A stretch of DNA of 64,000 nucleotides from Sphingopyxis sp. MSC1_008 (GCF_023197165.1 NZ_JALPRD010000012.1:62001-126000), one strand, 5' to 3'; counted from the stretch's first letter, positions 47,847 to 58,282 are shown. The notes: a model not told the origin generated them from the sequence alone. A program made the numbers and translations.

Positions 47847-49451
47847 CTATCGGCGTTCGGTCACCGCCAGTTCGATCGTTCGCGTCATTCCGATCGTCTC
47901 CAGAAACGTCGCGTCATGGCTGACGACGAGCAACGCGCCGTCATAGGCGGCGAGCCCGGTTTCGACCGCCGACAGCGATTCGATGTCGAGATGGTTGCCC
48001 GGCTCGTCGAGGATTAGCAGTTGCGGCGGCTCCGGCGCGCCAAGGACGCAGGCGAGGCCGGCGCGGAGCATCTGGCCGCCGCTCAAGGTTCCGGCGGTGC
48101 GGTCGGCGGCACCGGCACGGAAGCGGAAGCGCGCGAGGGCGGCGCGGCACTGGTTGTTCGTCGTTCCGGGATTGAGGCGGAGGAAGTTGTCGGTGATCGA
48201 GCGCGCGGGATCGAGCAGGCTGACGCGTTGGTCGAAGAGCGCGAAGGGGACACCGACCCGCACATGGCCTGACCAGGGGGCGAGCGTGCCCGCGACGAGC
48301 GCGAGGAGTGTCGACTTGCCCGAACCATTGGGGCCGGTGATCGCGACGCGTTCGGGGCCGGTGAGGGTCAGCGACAGATTTTCGATGACCGGCCGGCCGG
48401 GGGCGTAGCCGGCGCTCACCCTGTCGAGTTCGAGGACCGTGCGCGATGCGGGTAGGCCGGTCGAAGGCAGCGCGACGGCGAGCGGATCGACGACCTCGAT
48501 CTTGCCGCGCGCGGCTTCGCGCGCCTGTTCGGCTTCGGTGCGCTGGCGTTCGGCGAGGCGCCGGTTCGCGCCGCCGCTTTCCTCGGCGCGCCGTTTCAGC
48601 GTCCCGAGCAGGATGGCGGGCTCGTCACCGCGCGCCGCCTTGCGCCGGCCGCCCGCGTCGCGGCGGGCCTGCCGTTCGGCGGTCGCTTGCGCTTGACGCC
48701 TCACGCGGCCGAGCTCCTTTTCGGCCCCCGCGAACTCGGCCTCGATCGCTGCCTGCTCGATCTCCTTGCGCGCGTGATAGGCGCTCCAGCCGCCGCCATA
48801 GCGCGCGCCGTCGAGGCTGGTCAGCTCGACGATCGCGTCCATTTCCTCGAGCAGTTCGCGGTCGTGGCTGACGACGATCGCGCCGCCGCGCCAGCGGGCG
48901 AGCAGATCGCCCACGGCTTCGCGGCCTTCGCGGTCGAGATTGTTGGTGGGCTCGTCGAGGAGGAGGAAATCGGGCGCGGCGAACATCGCGCCGGCGAGCG
49001 CCGCGCGCGTGCGCTGTCCCCCCGACAGCTGCGCGAGCGGAGTGTCCGCAGGCAGCGGCAGGCCGACGCCGGCAAGCGCCTCGTCGATCCGCGCTTCGAG
49101 CGTCCAGTCAGCCTCGCCGATCTCCTCGACGCTCGCTTCGCCCGCTTCGGCCTTGCGCAGCAGGGCGAGGCCACCCCGCGCGCCGAACAGGTCGGCGATG
49201 CTTTCATGCGCGGCGACCTGCACGGTCTGGCGGAGCATCGCGATGCTGCCGTCGATCGCGATGTTGCCCGACGCGGGCATGAGTTCGCCGGTCAGCAGGC
49301 GCAGCAGCGTCGACTTGCCGACGCCGTTGCGCCCAACGATGCCGGCGCGTTCAGACTGGAAATTAAGGTCGAGGCCCGAAAGGACGGCGCGGCCGTCAGG
49401 CGTGGACCAGCTGAGATTGGAGATCGTAATGGCTGGAGAGACGGGGGGCAT
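47847..49451 (-). CDS. ABC-F family ATPase
   Basis: 534 residues from ATG 49451 (AGGAAAG nine nt upstream; ATGs at 49457 and 49475 are in frame). Two ABC domains in one chain without membrane part: Walker A GRNGVGKST and GPNGSGKST, signatures LSGGQRTRAALAG and LSGGQMLRAGLAC, Walker B LLLDEPTNNLD and LLILDEPGNHLD. The charged linker between them (QRTEAEQAREAARG region) is the ribosome-contacting P-site motif region. ABC-F proteins act on ribosomes, either as translation factors or antibiotic protectors; which one is not clear. Confidence 0.93.
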   Translation of the reverse strand: MPPVSPAITISNLSWSTPDGRAVLSGLDLNFQSERAGIVGRNGVGKSTLLRLLTGELMPASGNIAIDGSIAMLRQTVQVAAHESIADLFGARGGLALLRKAEAGEASVEEIGEADWTLEARIDEALAGVGLPLPADTPLAQLSGGQRTRAALAGAMFAAPDFLLLDEPTNNLDREGREAVGDLLARWRGGAIVVSHDRELLEEMDAIVELTSLDGARYGGGWSAYHARKEIEQAAIEAEFAGAEKELGRVRRQAQATAERQARRDAGGRRKAARGDEPAILLGTLKRRAEESGGANRRLAERQRTEAEQAREAARGKIEVVDPLAVALPSTGLPASRTVLELDRVSAGYAPGRPVIENLSLTLTGPERVAITGPNGSGKSTLLALVAGTLAPWSGHVRVGVPFALFDQRVSLLDPARSITDNFLRLNPGTTNNQCRAALARFRFRAGAADRTAGTLSGGQMLRAGLACVLGAPEPPQLLILDEPGNHLDIESLSAVETGLAAYDGALLVVSHDATFLETIGMTRTIELAVTERR

Positions 49452-49700
49452 GAACATGAACTTTCCTGGCGGCAAGGCGGGGCTGCGTTGCGGTCAGGTT
49501 GCGGTCCATGGCGAGAATCTCCGATTGGTTGAACTGGGAATGTAGGGGCCGCGGTTGCGGCATGCAACGGTTGTGGGCTGGGCGGCGGGTCGGAGGGTGA
49601 TCCGAAAACGACCGTTAGACGACATTGCGCTGAAGGTCTGGTAATATCATCGCGGACTGTCGGCATCAGTCGCGCGAAAATCGTGAGGGGGCAGGGCGAG

Positions 49701-49940
49701 ATGGTGGAGAGTTTTGGAGCACTGGTCGGCTGGACACACCATGATGCGGGAGACCGTATAATGCTTCGGCTCGAAAGCGTACAGTCTTCCGAAGCGGCCA
49801 AGAAGCACGACCCCGATTTGTTTCGGTTCCTGATGACCAAGCAGCAAGCGGCTATCTTGGGCGATTATCTGGTGCGGCTGTCCGGTCAACCGCCAGTCGT
49901 TCCCAAAAAGCGGGGCTGGTTTCGTCGTCATTTCGGCTGA
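49701..49940 (+). CDS. Small hypothetical protein
   Basis: 79 residues from ATG 49701 (GGGGCAGGGCGAG directly upstream). Charged, no signal peptide, with a helical HDPDLFRFLMTKQQAAILGDYLVRL segment and a basic C-terminus ending KKRGWFRRHFG. Resembles small sphingomonad hypothetical proteins; no function assigned. The 249 nt before it, upstream of the ABC-F gene, show nothing else. Confidence 0.65.
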   Translation: MVESFGALVGWTHHDAGDRIMLRLESVQSSEAAKKHDPDLFRFLMTKQQAAILGDYLVRLSGQPPVVPKKRGWFRRHFG

Positions 49941-50107
49941 CGGGGCTGCTGGCGATTGAATTGAGCTGCTGGGGGTCCGTCCGGTCCCGTCATCGAATGT
50001 CGCCGGGGGCAGCAAGGTCAATTGGCTCAACGGCAGCGAATCACCGCAAAGCGGCCGCTATCCGGCGCCGCGTGTGTTATCCGAATAAAACCCCTTGCCA
50101 AGCATGC

Positions 50108-50137
50108 GCTACAAATGTAGCACGCTACAAATGTAGC
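50108..50137. promoter_or_regulatory. Twin BlaI/MecI-type operators
   Basis: Two identical 14-bp near-palindromes GCTACAAATGTAGC at 50108-50121 and 50124-50137 (16 bp repeat period), carrying the TACA...TGTA core known for BlaI/MecI/CopY repressors. They lie 17 bp before the blaI-like ATG, next to a TTGCCA that could be a -35 box (50095-50100). Strongly suggests autoregulation of the operon. Confidence 0.8.
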
Positions 50138-50153
50138 GCATGAGGTGAGTCGC

Positions 50154-50528
50154 ATGTTGTCCAGTTTACCCCCGCGGGAACGCGAGATCGTCGATATTCT
50201 TTATGAGCGCGGTGCGTCGACTGTGACCGAGATCGGCGAGGCGCTGGCCGACGAATTGTCAGGTTCGGCGATCCGCGCCATGCTGAAGCGGCTCGAGACC
50301 AAGGGCTTTGTCGCCCGCGAACAGTCGGACCGCGGTTTCGTCTATGCGCCCAGCGTGTCGGACAAGACGGCGCGTAAGTCGGCGCTGAGCCAAGTCGTGC
50401 GCGTCTTTTTCAACGGATCGGCGACGAGCGCCGCCGCCGCCTTGCTCGGCATGCAGGACGAGATGAGCAATAGCGAACTCGACGAACTCGAACAGATGAT
50501 CGCCAAAGCGCGCGAAGGGAGAGCGTGA
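50154..50528 (+). CDS. BlaI/MecI/CopY family repressor
   Basis: 124 residues from ATG 50154 (GAGG eight nt upstream; GTG 50145 lacks an RBS). Winged-helix domain with LPPREREIVDILYERGASTVTEI, then a dimerisation helix and the conserved SALSQVVRVFFNGSATSAAAALL part. In this family the repressor is cut by a BlaR1-type protease or released from DNA by inducer. Stop overlaps the M56 start region. Twin operators lie just upstream. Confidence 0.94.
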   Translation: MLSSLPPREREIVDILYERGASTVTEIGEALADELSGSAIRAMLKRLETKGFVAREQSDRGFVYAPSVSDKTARKSALSQVVRVFFNGSATSAAAALLGMQDEMSNSELDELEQMIAKAREGRA

Positions 50529-52252
50529 TGTTGACCACTGCCATGTTGCTTGGCCTTGCCTGGAAATCCGTCATTGTCGCGGCGCTGACGCTGGGGCTGT
50601 TGCGGCTCGCGCGGTGGCGTTCGGCCGGCGAGCGGTCGATGATCGCGCACGCCGGGCTGATGGCGCTGCTCGCGCTGCCCGCGGCGATCCTGCTGCTGCC
50701 GCAATGGGCTCCGCTTCCCGCGAGTTGGTCCTTCGAACCCGCCGCGCCGATCGTGCAAACGGCAACAACGGGGGGATCGGCGATCGATCCGGCACCCGCC
50801 GCGACGTCAGTCCCTGTCGTGGTGGATAGTGCCGGATCGACGCCGATCGTCTTTTCGTGGAGCGACCTTGCCCCCTTTCTCTATCTTGTCCCGCTCCTGC
50901 TATTATCTGGAGTGATGGCGCTCGCGGTGGTGCGGCTGTTCGCGATGCGTGGGCGCGCCGAGATCCTTGTCGAGCGGTCGTGGTTGTCGGCGCTCGCCGA
51001 GGCGCAGCGGCGCATGGGCTTCAAGCATGGCACCGCGTTGCTGGTCAGCAACGAGCTGCGTTCGCCGATCAGCTGGGGCGTGCTGCGCCCGACGATCGTG
51101 CTGAGCCCGAAGGCGGTCGCGGCGTCGGGTGAGGCCGAGGCAATCATCGCGCACGAGCTGGCGCATGTCGCGCGGCTCGACTGGGCGAAATTGCTCGGGG
51201 CGCGGGTCGCGTGCGCGGTATTTTGGTTCAATCCGCTGGTATGGGTGCTGGCGCGTGAAAGCCATCAATTGCGTGAGGAAGCCGCCGACGACGCGGTGCT
51301 GATGGCCGATATCAACGGGCCCGACTACGCGACCTTGCTGGTCGGCGCGGCGCGGCACGACAATCAGGGCGCGCTGCTTGCCGCGCATGGTGTCGCGCCG
51401 GGCAAGGACAGCCTGAAGCGCCGTATCACCCGCGTCCTCGACGGCAGCCTGAAGCGCGGCCCGGCGAGCGCGAGCTGGATGTTGATGAGCCTGGTCGTGC
51501 TCGCGGGGATCACCGTGCCGCTCGCCGCCTTCTCGGCGACGGCCAAGCCGGAGGCGACGGCGGACGTCCACTCCGTCGTCGCCTCGACGACCAAGGAGAC
51601 GACGACCGTGACATCGCGGTCCGCCGCAGCCGCAAAAGCCGTTGCGGCCGATGATGCGGCTACCGCCGCGGCGACATCGAAGACGCTCTCCGCCGAACAG
51701 CTGGTGAGCATGCGCGCGGTCGGCGTGACCCCCGAATATGTCGCCAAGATGCGCGAGCATGGCGGATCGCTCGACGCCGATGAGATTATTTCGGCGAAGG
51801 CGAGCGGGATCGATCCAGCCTATATCCGCCAGATGCGTGACATCATTCCCGGCGCCGATTTCGACGAACTGGTCGGCGCGCGACATGTCGGCGTCAACGC
51901 CGCCTTTGCCCGCGACATGAAGTCGCATTTCCCCGACATTGGGATCGACGACCTCGTCGCGCTGAAGGCAATGGGGATCGACTGCGACTTCGTTACCGAC
52001 ATGCAGAAGTCGGGGGTGAAGATGCGCGATGCCGACGACGCGATCAAGCTTCGCGCGACGAGCGGGTTTCGGCCGGTGAAGCCCCGCCCGGCGGCGAAGC
52101 CACGCCCGGTGACGAAGGCCGTGCGCGGCGACAATGTTGCGGTCGTCGATATGGAGCGCGGCGTGATCGAGGCGCGCGGCGGGGATGGCCGGACCGCGCG
52201 GATCGAATTCCCCGCATCGCCGGAACCGCCCGAGCCGCCCGTCCGCGACTGA
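50528..52252 (+). CDS. BlaR1-like M56 membrane metallopeptidase with repeat C-terminus
   Basis: 574 residues from ATG 50528 (TGATG overlap with the BlaI stop; GTG 50525 also possible). Membrane helices at about 8-28, 38-58, 115-140 and 317-338 surround the M56 domain with zinc motif HELAH (209-213) and the downstream REEAADDAVL. After the last helix comes a Thr/Ala-rich linker, then four or five ~30-residue repeats (about 388-510) of the form LDADEIISAKASGIDPAYIRQM, and a Pro/Lys-rich tail. BlaR1's penicillin-binding sensor domain is missing; the repeats replace it. Confidence 0.9.
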   Translation: MLTTAMLLGLAWKSVIVAALTLGLLRLARWRSAGERSMIAHAGLMALLALPAAILLLPQWAPLPASWSFEPAAPIVQTATTGGSAIDPAPAATSVPVVVDSAGSTPIVFSWSDLAPFLYLVPLLLLSGVMALAVVRLFAMRGRAEILVERSWLSALAEAQRRMGFKHGTALLVSNELRSPISWGVLRPTIVLSPKAVAASGEAEAIIAHELAHVARLDWAKLLGARVACAVFWFNPLVWVLARESHQLREEAADDAVLMADINGPDYATLLVGAARHDNQGALLAAHGVAPGKDSLKRRITRVLDGSLKRGPASASWMLMSLVVLAGITVPLAAFSATAKPEATADVHSVVASTTKETTTVTSRSAAAAKAVAADDAATAAATSKTLSAEQLVSMRAVGVTPEYVAKMREHGGSLDADEIISAKASGIDPAYIRQMRDIIPGADFDELVGARHVGVNAAFARDMKSHFPDIGIDDLVALKAMGIDCDFVTDMQKSGVKMRDADDAIKLRATSGFRPVKPRPAAKPRPVTKAVRGDNVAVVDMERGVIEARGGDGRTARIEFPASPEPPEPPVRD

Positions 52253-52365
52253 CGCCCGGACATTCGTCCGTAGCGACCGACGATTAATCGAAACCTGATT
52301 CAAAATTGCCGCTGCGGCGGCGAGCGATGACGCTCGCCCGGCGCACGGAGGGAGGAGTGCACCAA

Positions 52366-53112
52366 ATGAAAGCCCTGTATTTTGCCGGCGGCGCCGCGCT
52401 GCTGTCGATCCTCGCCTGTTCGGCACCGACGGCGGCCGCCGACCCGCTCGTCCTGAGCGACGTCAGTTGGGTCGCCGAACCCGCGAGCGGAAAGAAGGGC
52501 GCGCCGCGCGTCCGCATCCAGCACAAACAGTCGAGCAGCGATCATAGCTTCGACGGCTCGCGCCCCTATTTTGCCGCGGCGGAAGCCTCACTCGGCCGGA
52601 CGACGCCGGGGCCTGTCAGCTTTACCGTGACGCATGATGCGGGGACGCTGGCGTGCACCGGCACGTTAACGCGTGCGTTTGAGGGGAAGGGCGACTGCCG
52701 CTTCACCTCCGACCCCGCTTTCGAGCGCGCGCTCGGCGAGCGCGGGCTGGCGCCCGGCCGGCGTTCGGCCTTGCTTGCGATGCTGCTCGTCGATGCGACG
52801 ATTGAGCTTGCCGACGGGCTCACGCGCGAGGGGGTGCGGCCGAAGGATGCCGACGACCTGATCGCGGCGGCGGCGCTCGAGGTGCGGCCCGAATATATCC
52901 GCGATCTGAAGTCCGAGGCGCTGGTCCTGACCGACGTCGAAGACGCGATCGCGTGCAAGGCGCTCGGCGTCGACGGCGCCTATGTGCGCGGGCTGGCTGC
53001 AGCGGGATACAGGAAACTGAGCGCCGACCAAGTCGTCGGAATGAAGGCGATGGGCGTCACGGGCGAATATGCGCAGGCGATGAACCGCGCGGCGAGGGGA
53101 CCTTCCAAGTGA
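52366..53112 (+). CDS. Exported protein sharing the repeats of the M56 protein
   Basis: 248 residues from ATG 52366 (GGAGGAG about 10 nt upstream). Signal peptide, perhaps a lipobox (ILAC). Middle part (27-115) is a beta-rich domain with a Cys pair. From ~155 to the end there are three repeats like those at the C-terminus of the preceding protein (VRPEYIRDLK, LGVDGAYVRGL, MGVTGEYAQAM). Its stop overlaps the GTG of the receptor gene. Likely a periplasmic partner of the M56 protein. No known family recognised. Confidence 0.87.
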   Translation: MKALYFAGGAALLSILACSAPTAAADPLVLSDVSWVAEPASGKKGAPRVRIQHKQSSSDHSFDGSRPYFAAAEASLGRTTPGPVSFTVTHDAGTLACTGTLTRAFEGKGDCRFTSDPAFERALGERGLAPGRRSALLAMLLVDATIELADGLTREGVRPKDADDLIAAAALEVRPEYIRDLKSEALVLTDVEDAIACKALGVDGAYVRGLAAAGYRKLSADQVVGMKAMGVTGEYAQAMNRAARGPSK

Positions 53113-55205
53113 AGCGATGGACAAGCCTGATTGCGGTTGCGGCCGCGCTCTCCACGCCTGTGCTGGCGCAGGAGACGGCGGCGCCGACGGGTGACACCCC
53201 GCCGCCCGCGCCGGCCGAGATCGCGCCGACCGCGACGAGCACTGCGCGGCAGGTCTATACGCCCGCCGACTTTGCGCGCTACGCGCCGAAAAATGCCTAT
53301 GACATGCTGATCCAGGTGCCGGGCTTCCAGATTCGCGACAATGAACTGCTGCGCGGGCTGGGGCAGGCGACGGGCAACGTCCTGTTCAACGGCGAGCGGC
53401 CGTCGAACAAGGCCGACGATATGTATACGCAGCTGTCGCGCATCCCCGGCGGCAATGTCGAACGGATCGAGGTCGTCGACGGCTCTACGCTCGATATTCC
53501 GGGGCTGTCGGGGCAGGTCGCCAATATCGTCTACCGCGCCGATGCCTTTTCAGGGCAGTTTTCGTGGAAGCCCGAATTTCGCGCGCATTACACCGATCCG
53601 CTTTTCACTCGCGCCGACGTGTCGGTGCGTGGCCGCACGGGGGCGGTCGAATATGAGGTCGCGCTCAACAACGACGATTCGGCGCGCAGCGGCGCGGGCG
53701 GGCCAACTTTGATCTATGACGGTGCGCGCAATATCACCGAACAGCGCAAGGACATCTGGAACACGCACTACGACACGCCGAAGCTGTCGGGGCGGATCAC
53801 CTGGGATCCGGCGGGCGACACCGTTGCCAATCTCGGTGGGCATTATCAGCGCAAATATGACCGCTATTACGAGGATGGCGTGCGCACCGGCCCCGGCCTG
53901 CCCGACCGCATCCGCACGGTGTATGAAAATGCCGATAGCTGGAATTACGAGGTCAGCGGCGATTACCAGTTCGGGCTGGGGCCCGGGAAGCTGAAGCTGA
54001 TCGGGCTTCGCCGCTTCAGCCACGAGCCTTACCGCCAGGAAATCGTCACGACTCCCGAGGGTGGCATTGCCACGGGCGACCGCTTTGCGCAGACCGGCGA
54101 TATCGGCGAGACGATCGGACGCGGCGAATATCAGTGGAAGATGTTCGGCGGTGACTGGCAATTGTCGGGCGAGGCCGCGTTCAATACGCTCGATAATGTG
54201 GCATCGATCGCAGTGCTCGATCCTGCGGGGGCGTGGGTCGACCAGCCGTTCGAGGGCGGCACCGGCGGGGTCAGCGAGGACCGTTATGAAGGTTTGCTGA
54301 GCTTCGGGCGCAAGCTGACCGACAAGCTCAATTTCCAGATCATCGCGGGCGCCGAACATTCGACGATCACGCAGACAGGCATGAACGGCCTGACGCGCAG
54401 CTTCTTTCGTCCCAAGGGCTCGATTTCGCTCGCGTGGACCCCGTCGCCCGATTTCGACATTTCGGTGAAGCTGCGGCGGCGCGTGCTGCAATTGAGCTTC
54501 TATGATTTCCTCGCGCGCGCGTTCCTCAACGACGGCAACCAGAATGAGAGCAACAACGACCTGAGGCCGCAGCAGGACTGGACGTATGAGGCCGAGATCA
54601 ACAAGAAATTCGGCGCGTGGGGTTCGACCAAGATCATCCTGATCTATCGCGACGTCGAGGACCGCGTCGATGTGATCCCGATCGGGACCGATGGCGAGGC
54701 GGTCGGGAATATCGCGAAGGCGAAGGCGGGCGCGATCGACTGGACGGCGACGATCAATCTCGACCCCGCCGGGATCAAGGGGATGAAGCTCGAACCCCGG
54801 ATGCTGCTGCAGAAGAGTTCATTGCGCGATCCCTTCACCGGCGAGAAAAGGCAGTGGAACGGCTTTACCGATACGGTGATCAGCCTGGGCCTGCGCCACG
54901 ACATTCCGGCCAGTGATTGGGCGTGGGGCGGTGACGTCGAATATTCGCATTATCAGCCCAATTATCGCCGCAACCAGACCGACAAGGTGTGGGAAGGGCC
55001 GGTCTGGGCGTCGGTCTTTGTCGAGCACAAGGATGTGCTGGGCCTGACCGTGCGAGCGTCGATCCGCAACATCGCCAACGCCCGCTCGAAGCGCGACCGG
55101 ACCGCCTATACGGGGGTGCGCGGCGAAAGCCCGGTGAGCTTTATAGAGGAGCGCGACCGGCTGATCGGGCCGATCTTTTCCTTTTCGGTGCGCGGAAAGT
55201 TCTGA
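53109..55205 (+). CDS. TonB-dependent receptor-like outer-membrane protein
   Basis: 698 residues from GTG 53109 (GGGGA upstream, overlapping the previous stop as GTGA). Signal peptide cleaved after VLA. Plug domain with AYDMLIQVPGFQI, NVLFNGERPSNKADD and NVERIEVVDGS, then a large beta-barrel ending in Phe (FSFSVRGKF). No clear TonB box is visible. Ligand unknown. Its place at the end of the BlaI/M56 operon suggests it is the output of, or the signal source for, that system. Confidence 0.88.
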   Translation: MKRWTSLIAVAAALSTPVLAQETAAPTGDTPPPAPAEIAPTATSTARQVYTPADFARYAPKNAYDMLIQVPGFQIRDNELLRGLGQATGNVLFNGERPSNKADDMYTQLSRIPGGNVERIEVVDGSTLDIPGLSGQVANIVYRADAFSGQFSWKPEFRAHYTDPLFTRADVSVRGRTGAVEYEVALNNDDSARSGAGGPTLIYDGARNITEQRKDIWNTHYDTPKLSGRITWDPAGDTVANLGGHYQRKYDRYYEDGVRTGPGLPDRIRTVYENADSWNYEVSGDYQFGLGPGKLKLIGLRRFSHEPYRQEIVTTPEGGIATGDRFAQTGDIGETIGRGEYQWKMFGGDWQLSGEAAFNTLDNVASIAVLDPAGAWVDQPFEGGTGGVSEDRYEGLLSFGRKLTDKLNFQIIAGAEHSTITQTGMNGLTRSFFRPKGSISLAWTPSPDFDISVKLRRRVLQLSFYDFLARAFLNDGNQNESNNDLRPQQDWTYEAEINKKFGAWGSTKIILIYRDVEDRVDVIPIGTDGEAVGNIAKAKAGAIDWTATINLDPAGIKGMKLEPRMLLQKSSLRDPFTGEKRQWNGFTDTVISLGLRHDIPASDWAWGGDVEYSHYQPNYRRNQTDKVWEGPVWASVFVEHKDVLGLTVRASIRNIANARSKRDRTAYTGVRGESPVSFIEERDRLIGPIFSFSVRGKF

Positions 55206-55222
55206 CCGGCTAAGGGAATCCG

Positions 55223-55600
55223 ATGGTGGCGCGCCGCATCAAGATCTATTTCGACGGCGGGTGCCGGCCCAATCCGGGGAAGATGGAAACCGCCGTGGTG
55301 ACCGGCGGCGCCGCGACGGTCGTGCGCGACGCGGGGATCGGCAGCAGCATGGATGCCGAGTGGTTGGCGCTGATCGCGGCACTGCGGCTGGCACAGGATC
55401 TGGGGCTGACGAATTTTGTCCTGCTCGGCGACGCGGCGGCGGTGGTGGAGCAGGCGAATGATGTGGTGCGGGCGCGCGGCGATGCCGCGTCACACCTCGC
55501 CACTTTCCGTGCGCTCGTTGGTGAAGGCCCGTTGCCGAACATACGCCATATCAAGCGGACGCAGAATCTTGCGGGGATCGCGCTGGCACGCGGGCGATAA
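55223..55600 (+). CDS. RNase HI-like protein, one catalytic Asp missing
   Basis: 125 residues. RNase H fold with YFDGGCRPNPG (D11), DAEWLALIAAL (E46) and VLLGDAAAVV (D70), but the fourth metal ligand is Gly in the final NLAGIALAR (normally N..AD.LA). Short compared with RNase HI. Could be a plant-type RNase H-like protein with altered activity. Ends 80 nt before the PAS gene. Confidence 0.85.
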   Translation: MVARRIKIYFDGGCRPNPGKMETAVVTGGAATVVRDAGIGSSMDAEWLALIAALRLAQDLGLTNFVLLGDAAAVVEQANDVVRARGDAASHLATFRALVGEGPLPNIRHIKRTQNLAGIALARGR

Positions 55601-55680
55601 GGTGCCGAAGGGCTGTCCATCGGGATCACCAGTTGTTAAGCGACACGTGCCTATCCTTGGCGGCCCAATGGAAGACCAGC

Positions 55681-56172
55681 GTGTTGAAGCCGACGCATCC
55701 CTTGCCTGTTCATCATAGCTGGCCGCTTTACGAGCGTGATCGCTTTTTCGAGCTTGGGCAGCTTCATCACGGCGATACGCTCGACCCGATCCCCGACGTC
55801 GTCGATGTCGCGGCGCGGCTGTTGCCGACGCCTGCGCGGATTGGCCAATGGGAATGCGACCTTACCGACAACAACCGGCTGAGCTGGTCGGACGAGGTCT
55901 ATGATATTTTCGGCATTCCGCGAGGTGCCGCCATCACGCGCGACGAGACGGTCGCGCTTTATGCCGAGGGGTCGCGCGCGGCGATGGAGAAGCTGCGCGC
56001 CTATGCGATCAGGCACCGGCGCGGCTTCACGCTCGATGTCGAAATCAGGCCCGCGCAGGCGCCGCGACGATGGATGCGGTTGATCGCAGCGCCGCTCTGC
56101 GTGGACGACCGCATCGTCCGGCTTCAGGGGGTGAAATTCCTTGTTTCGGGCTCGGGTGGTCCCGAATTTTGA
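55681..56172 (+). CDS. PAS-domain protein
   Basis: 163 residues from GTG 55681 (GGAAG six nt upstream; a TTG at 55633 is in frame). PAS_3-type fold: IGQWECDLTDNNRLSWSDEVYDIFGI, the helical middle and a C-terminal RRWMRLIAAPL strand. No kinase or GGDEF part, so a sensor or adaptor alone. The N-terminal ~45 residues are not PAS-like. Followed by a 171-nt gap and mreB. Confidence 0.82.
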   Translation: MLKPTHPLPVHHSWPLYERDRFFELGQLHHGDTLDPIPDVVDVAARLLPTPARIGQWECDLTDNNRLSWSDEVYDIFGIPRGAAITRDETVALYAEGSRAAMEKLRAYAIRHRRGFTLDVEIRPAQAPRRWMRLIAAPLCVDDRIVRLQGVKFLVSGSGGPEF

Positions 56173-57384
<1,212 letters not shown>

Positions 57385-57394
57385 GCCGCCCGCA

Positions 57395-58282
57395 CTATTT
57401 CAGCGGCAGGAACAGTTCAACGACGACGTCTTGCACAGCAGGGTCCGGGAAGAAATTGAGGTGTCGCCGGCAATAGATCGGGAAGTCGCGTGCTTCCTCG
57501 CCGCTTGCGGGCAGCCATTCACCGTAAAGAAAGAGCGCGGCAGGCTCCAGATTGTGGGTGTCATGGACGACGCGCAGGACCGCGCAGCGCCCGCCGGGGA
57601 TCGCGCCGGGCTTCATGACTTCGTCATCAGGCGCAATCGGACGGTCGGTTCCGACGCAAAGGTCCATACTGTAGTCGGCGGGGTTCACCGGCGTCCGTTC
57701 GGACCTGAAGATATTGAAGGTCGGGCTCGTTGCGGGCGAAAGCCCCGCGGCCTTGCGCCATGCGATGAATCGCTCGATCGTCGTCGGCAGCATGGCGCGG
57801 TCGCCCCGATGTTCGAGGATCGCCACCGGCGTCGGAGCTGTTTCACGGATCGTCACGTCGTCATATTCGTAATTTATCTGCATGAGCTTGCTCCTCGCAT
57901 TGTTGAGAGGCCCGAAGGCCGCAAGCCACGGCGCCCAGTCGGGCGATTTCCGAAACGACGACGGCGATTGGCCGAACCGCTGCCGGAAGGCGCGGGCGAA
58001 AGCATCGGGCGCGTCGTAACCGGCATCCATCGCGATCTCCGTAATGCTCTGCTCCTCTTGCGAGGCCAGTCGGTGCGAAGCCCGCTTCATGCGGGCCAGC
58101 TGGATATAGCGATGCACGGACAGCCCGAAGGTCGCCGTGAACTGCCGGTGGAAATGAAATTTCGAGAAGGCGGCGACCCGGCTCGCCGTTTCCAGGTCCA
58201 GATCGTCATCGAGATGCTGGTCGATATAGTCCAGCACCCGCTGCATCCGCGCCTGATATTTTTGGTGCGCCGCCTTCATCAT
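57395..58282 (-). CDS. AraC-family regulator with GyrI-like effector domain
   Basis: 295 residues. N-terminal AraC/XylS DNA-binding pair of helix-turn-helices (LDYIDQHLDDDLDLETASRVAA, then ITEIAMDAGYDAPDAFARAFRQRFGQSPSSFR), followed by a GyrI-like small-molecule-binding domain (from ~135), as in MarA/Rob-type and SbmC-like proteins. Likely a drug- or stress-responsive regulator. Stop is 10 nt from the mreB stop on the other strand. Confidence 0.92.
   Translation of the reverse strand: MMKAAHQKYQARMQRVLDYIDQHLDDDLDLETASRVAAFSKFHFHRQFTATFGLSVHRYIQLARMKRASHRLASQEEQSITEIAMDAGYDAPDAFARAFRQRFGQSPSSFRKSPDWAPWLAAFGPLNNARSKLMQINYEYDDVTIRETAPTPVAILEHRGDRAMLPTTIERFIAWRKAAGLSPATSPTFNIFRSERTPVNPADYSMDLCVGTDRPIAPDDEVMKPGAIPGGRCAVLRVVHDTHNLEPAALFLYGEWLPASGEEARDFPIYCRRHLNFFPDPAVQDVVVELFLPLK

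Noticed and set aside
50154-52252. Beta-lactam resistance induction system
   Set aside because: No beta-lactamase or PBP2a gene is nearby and the M56 protein lacks the penicillin-binding sensor domain.
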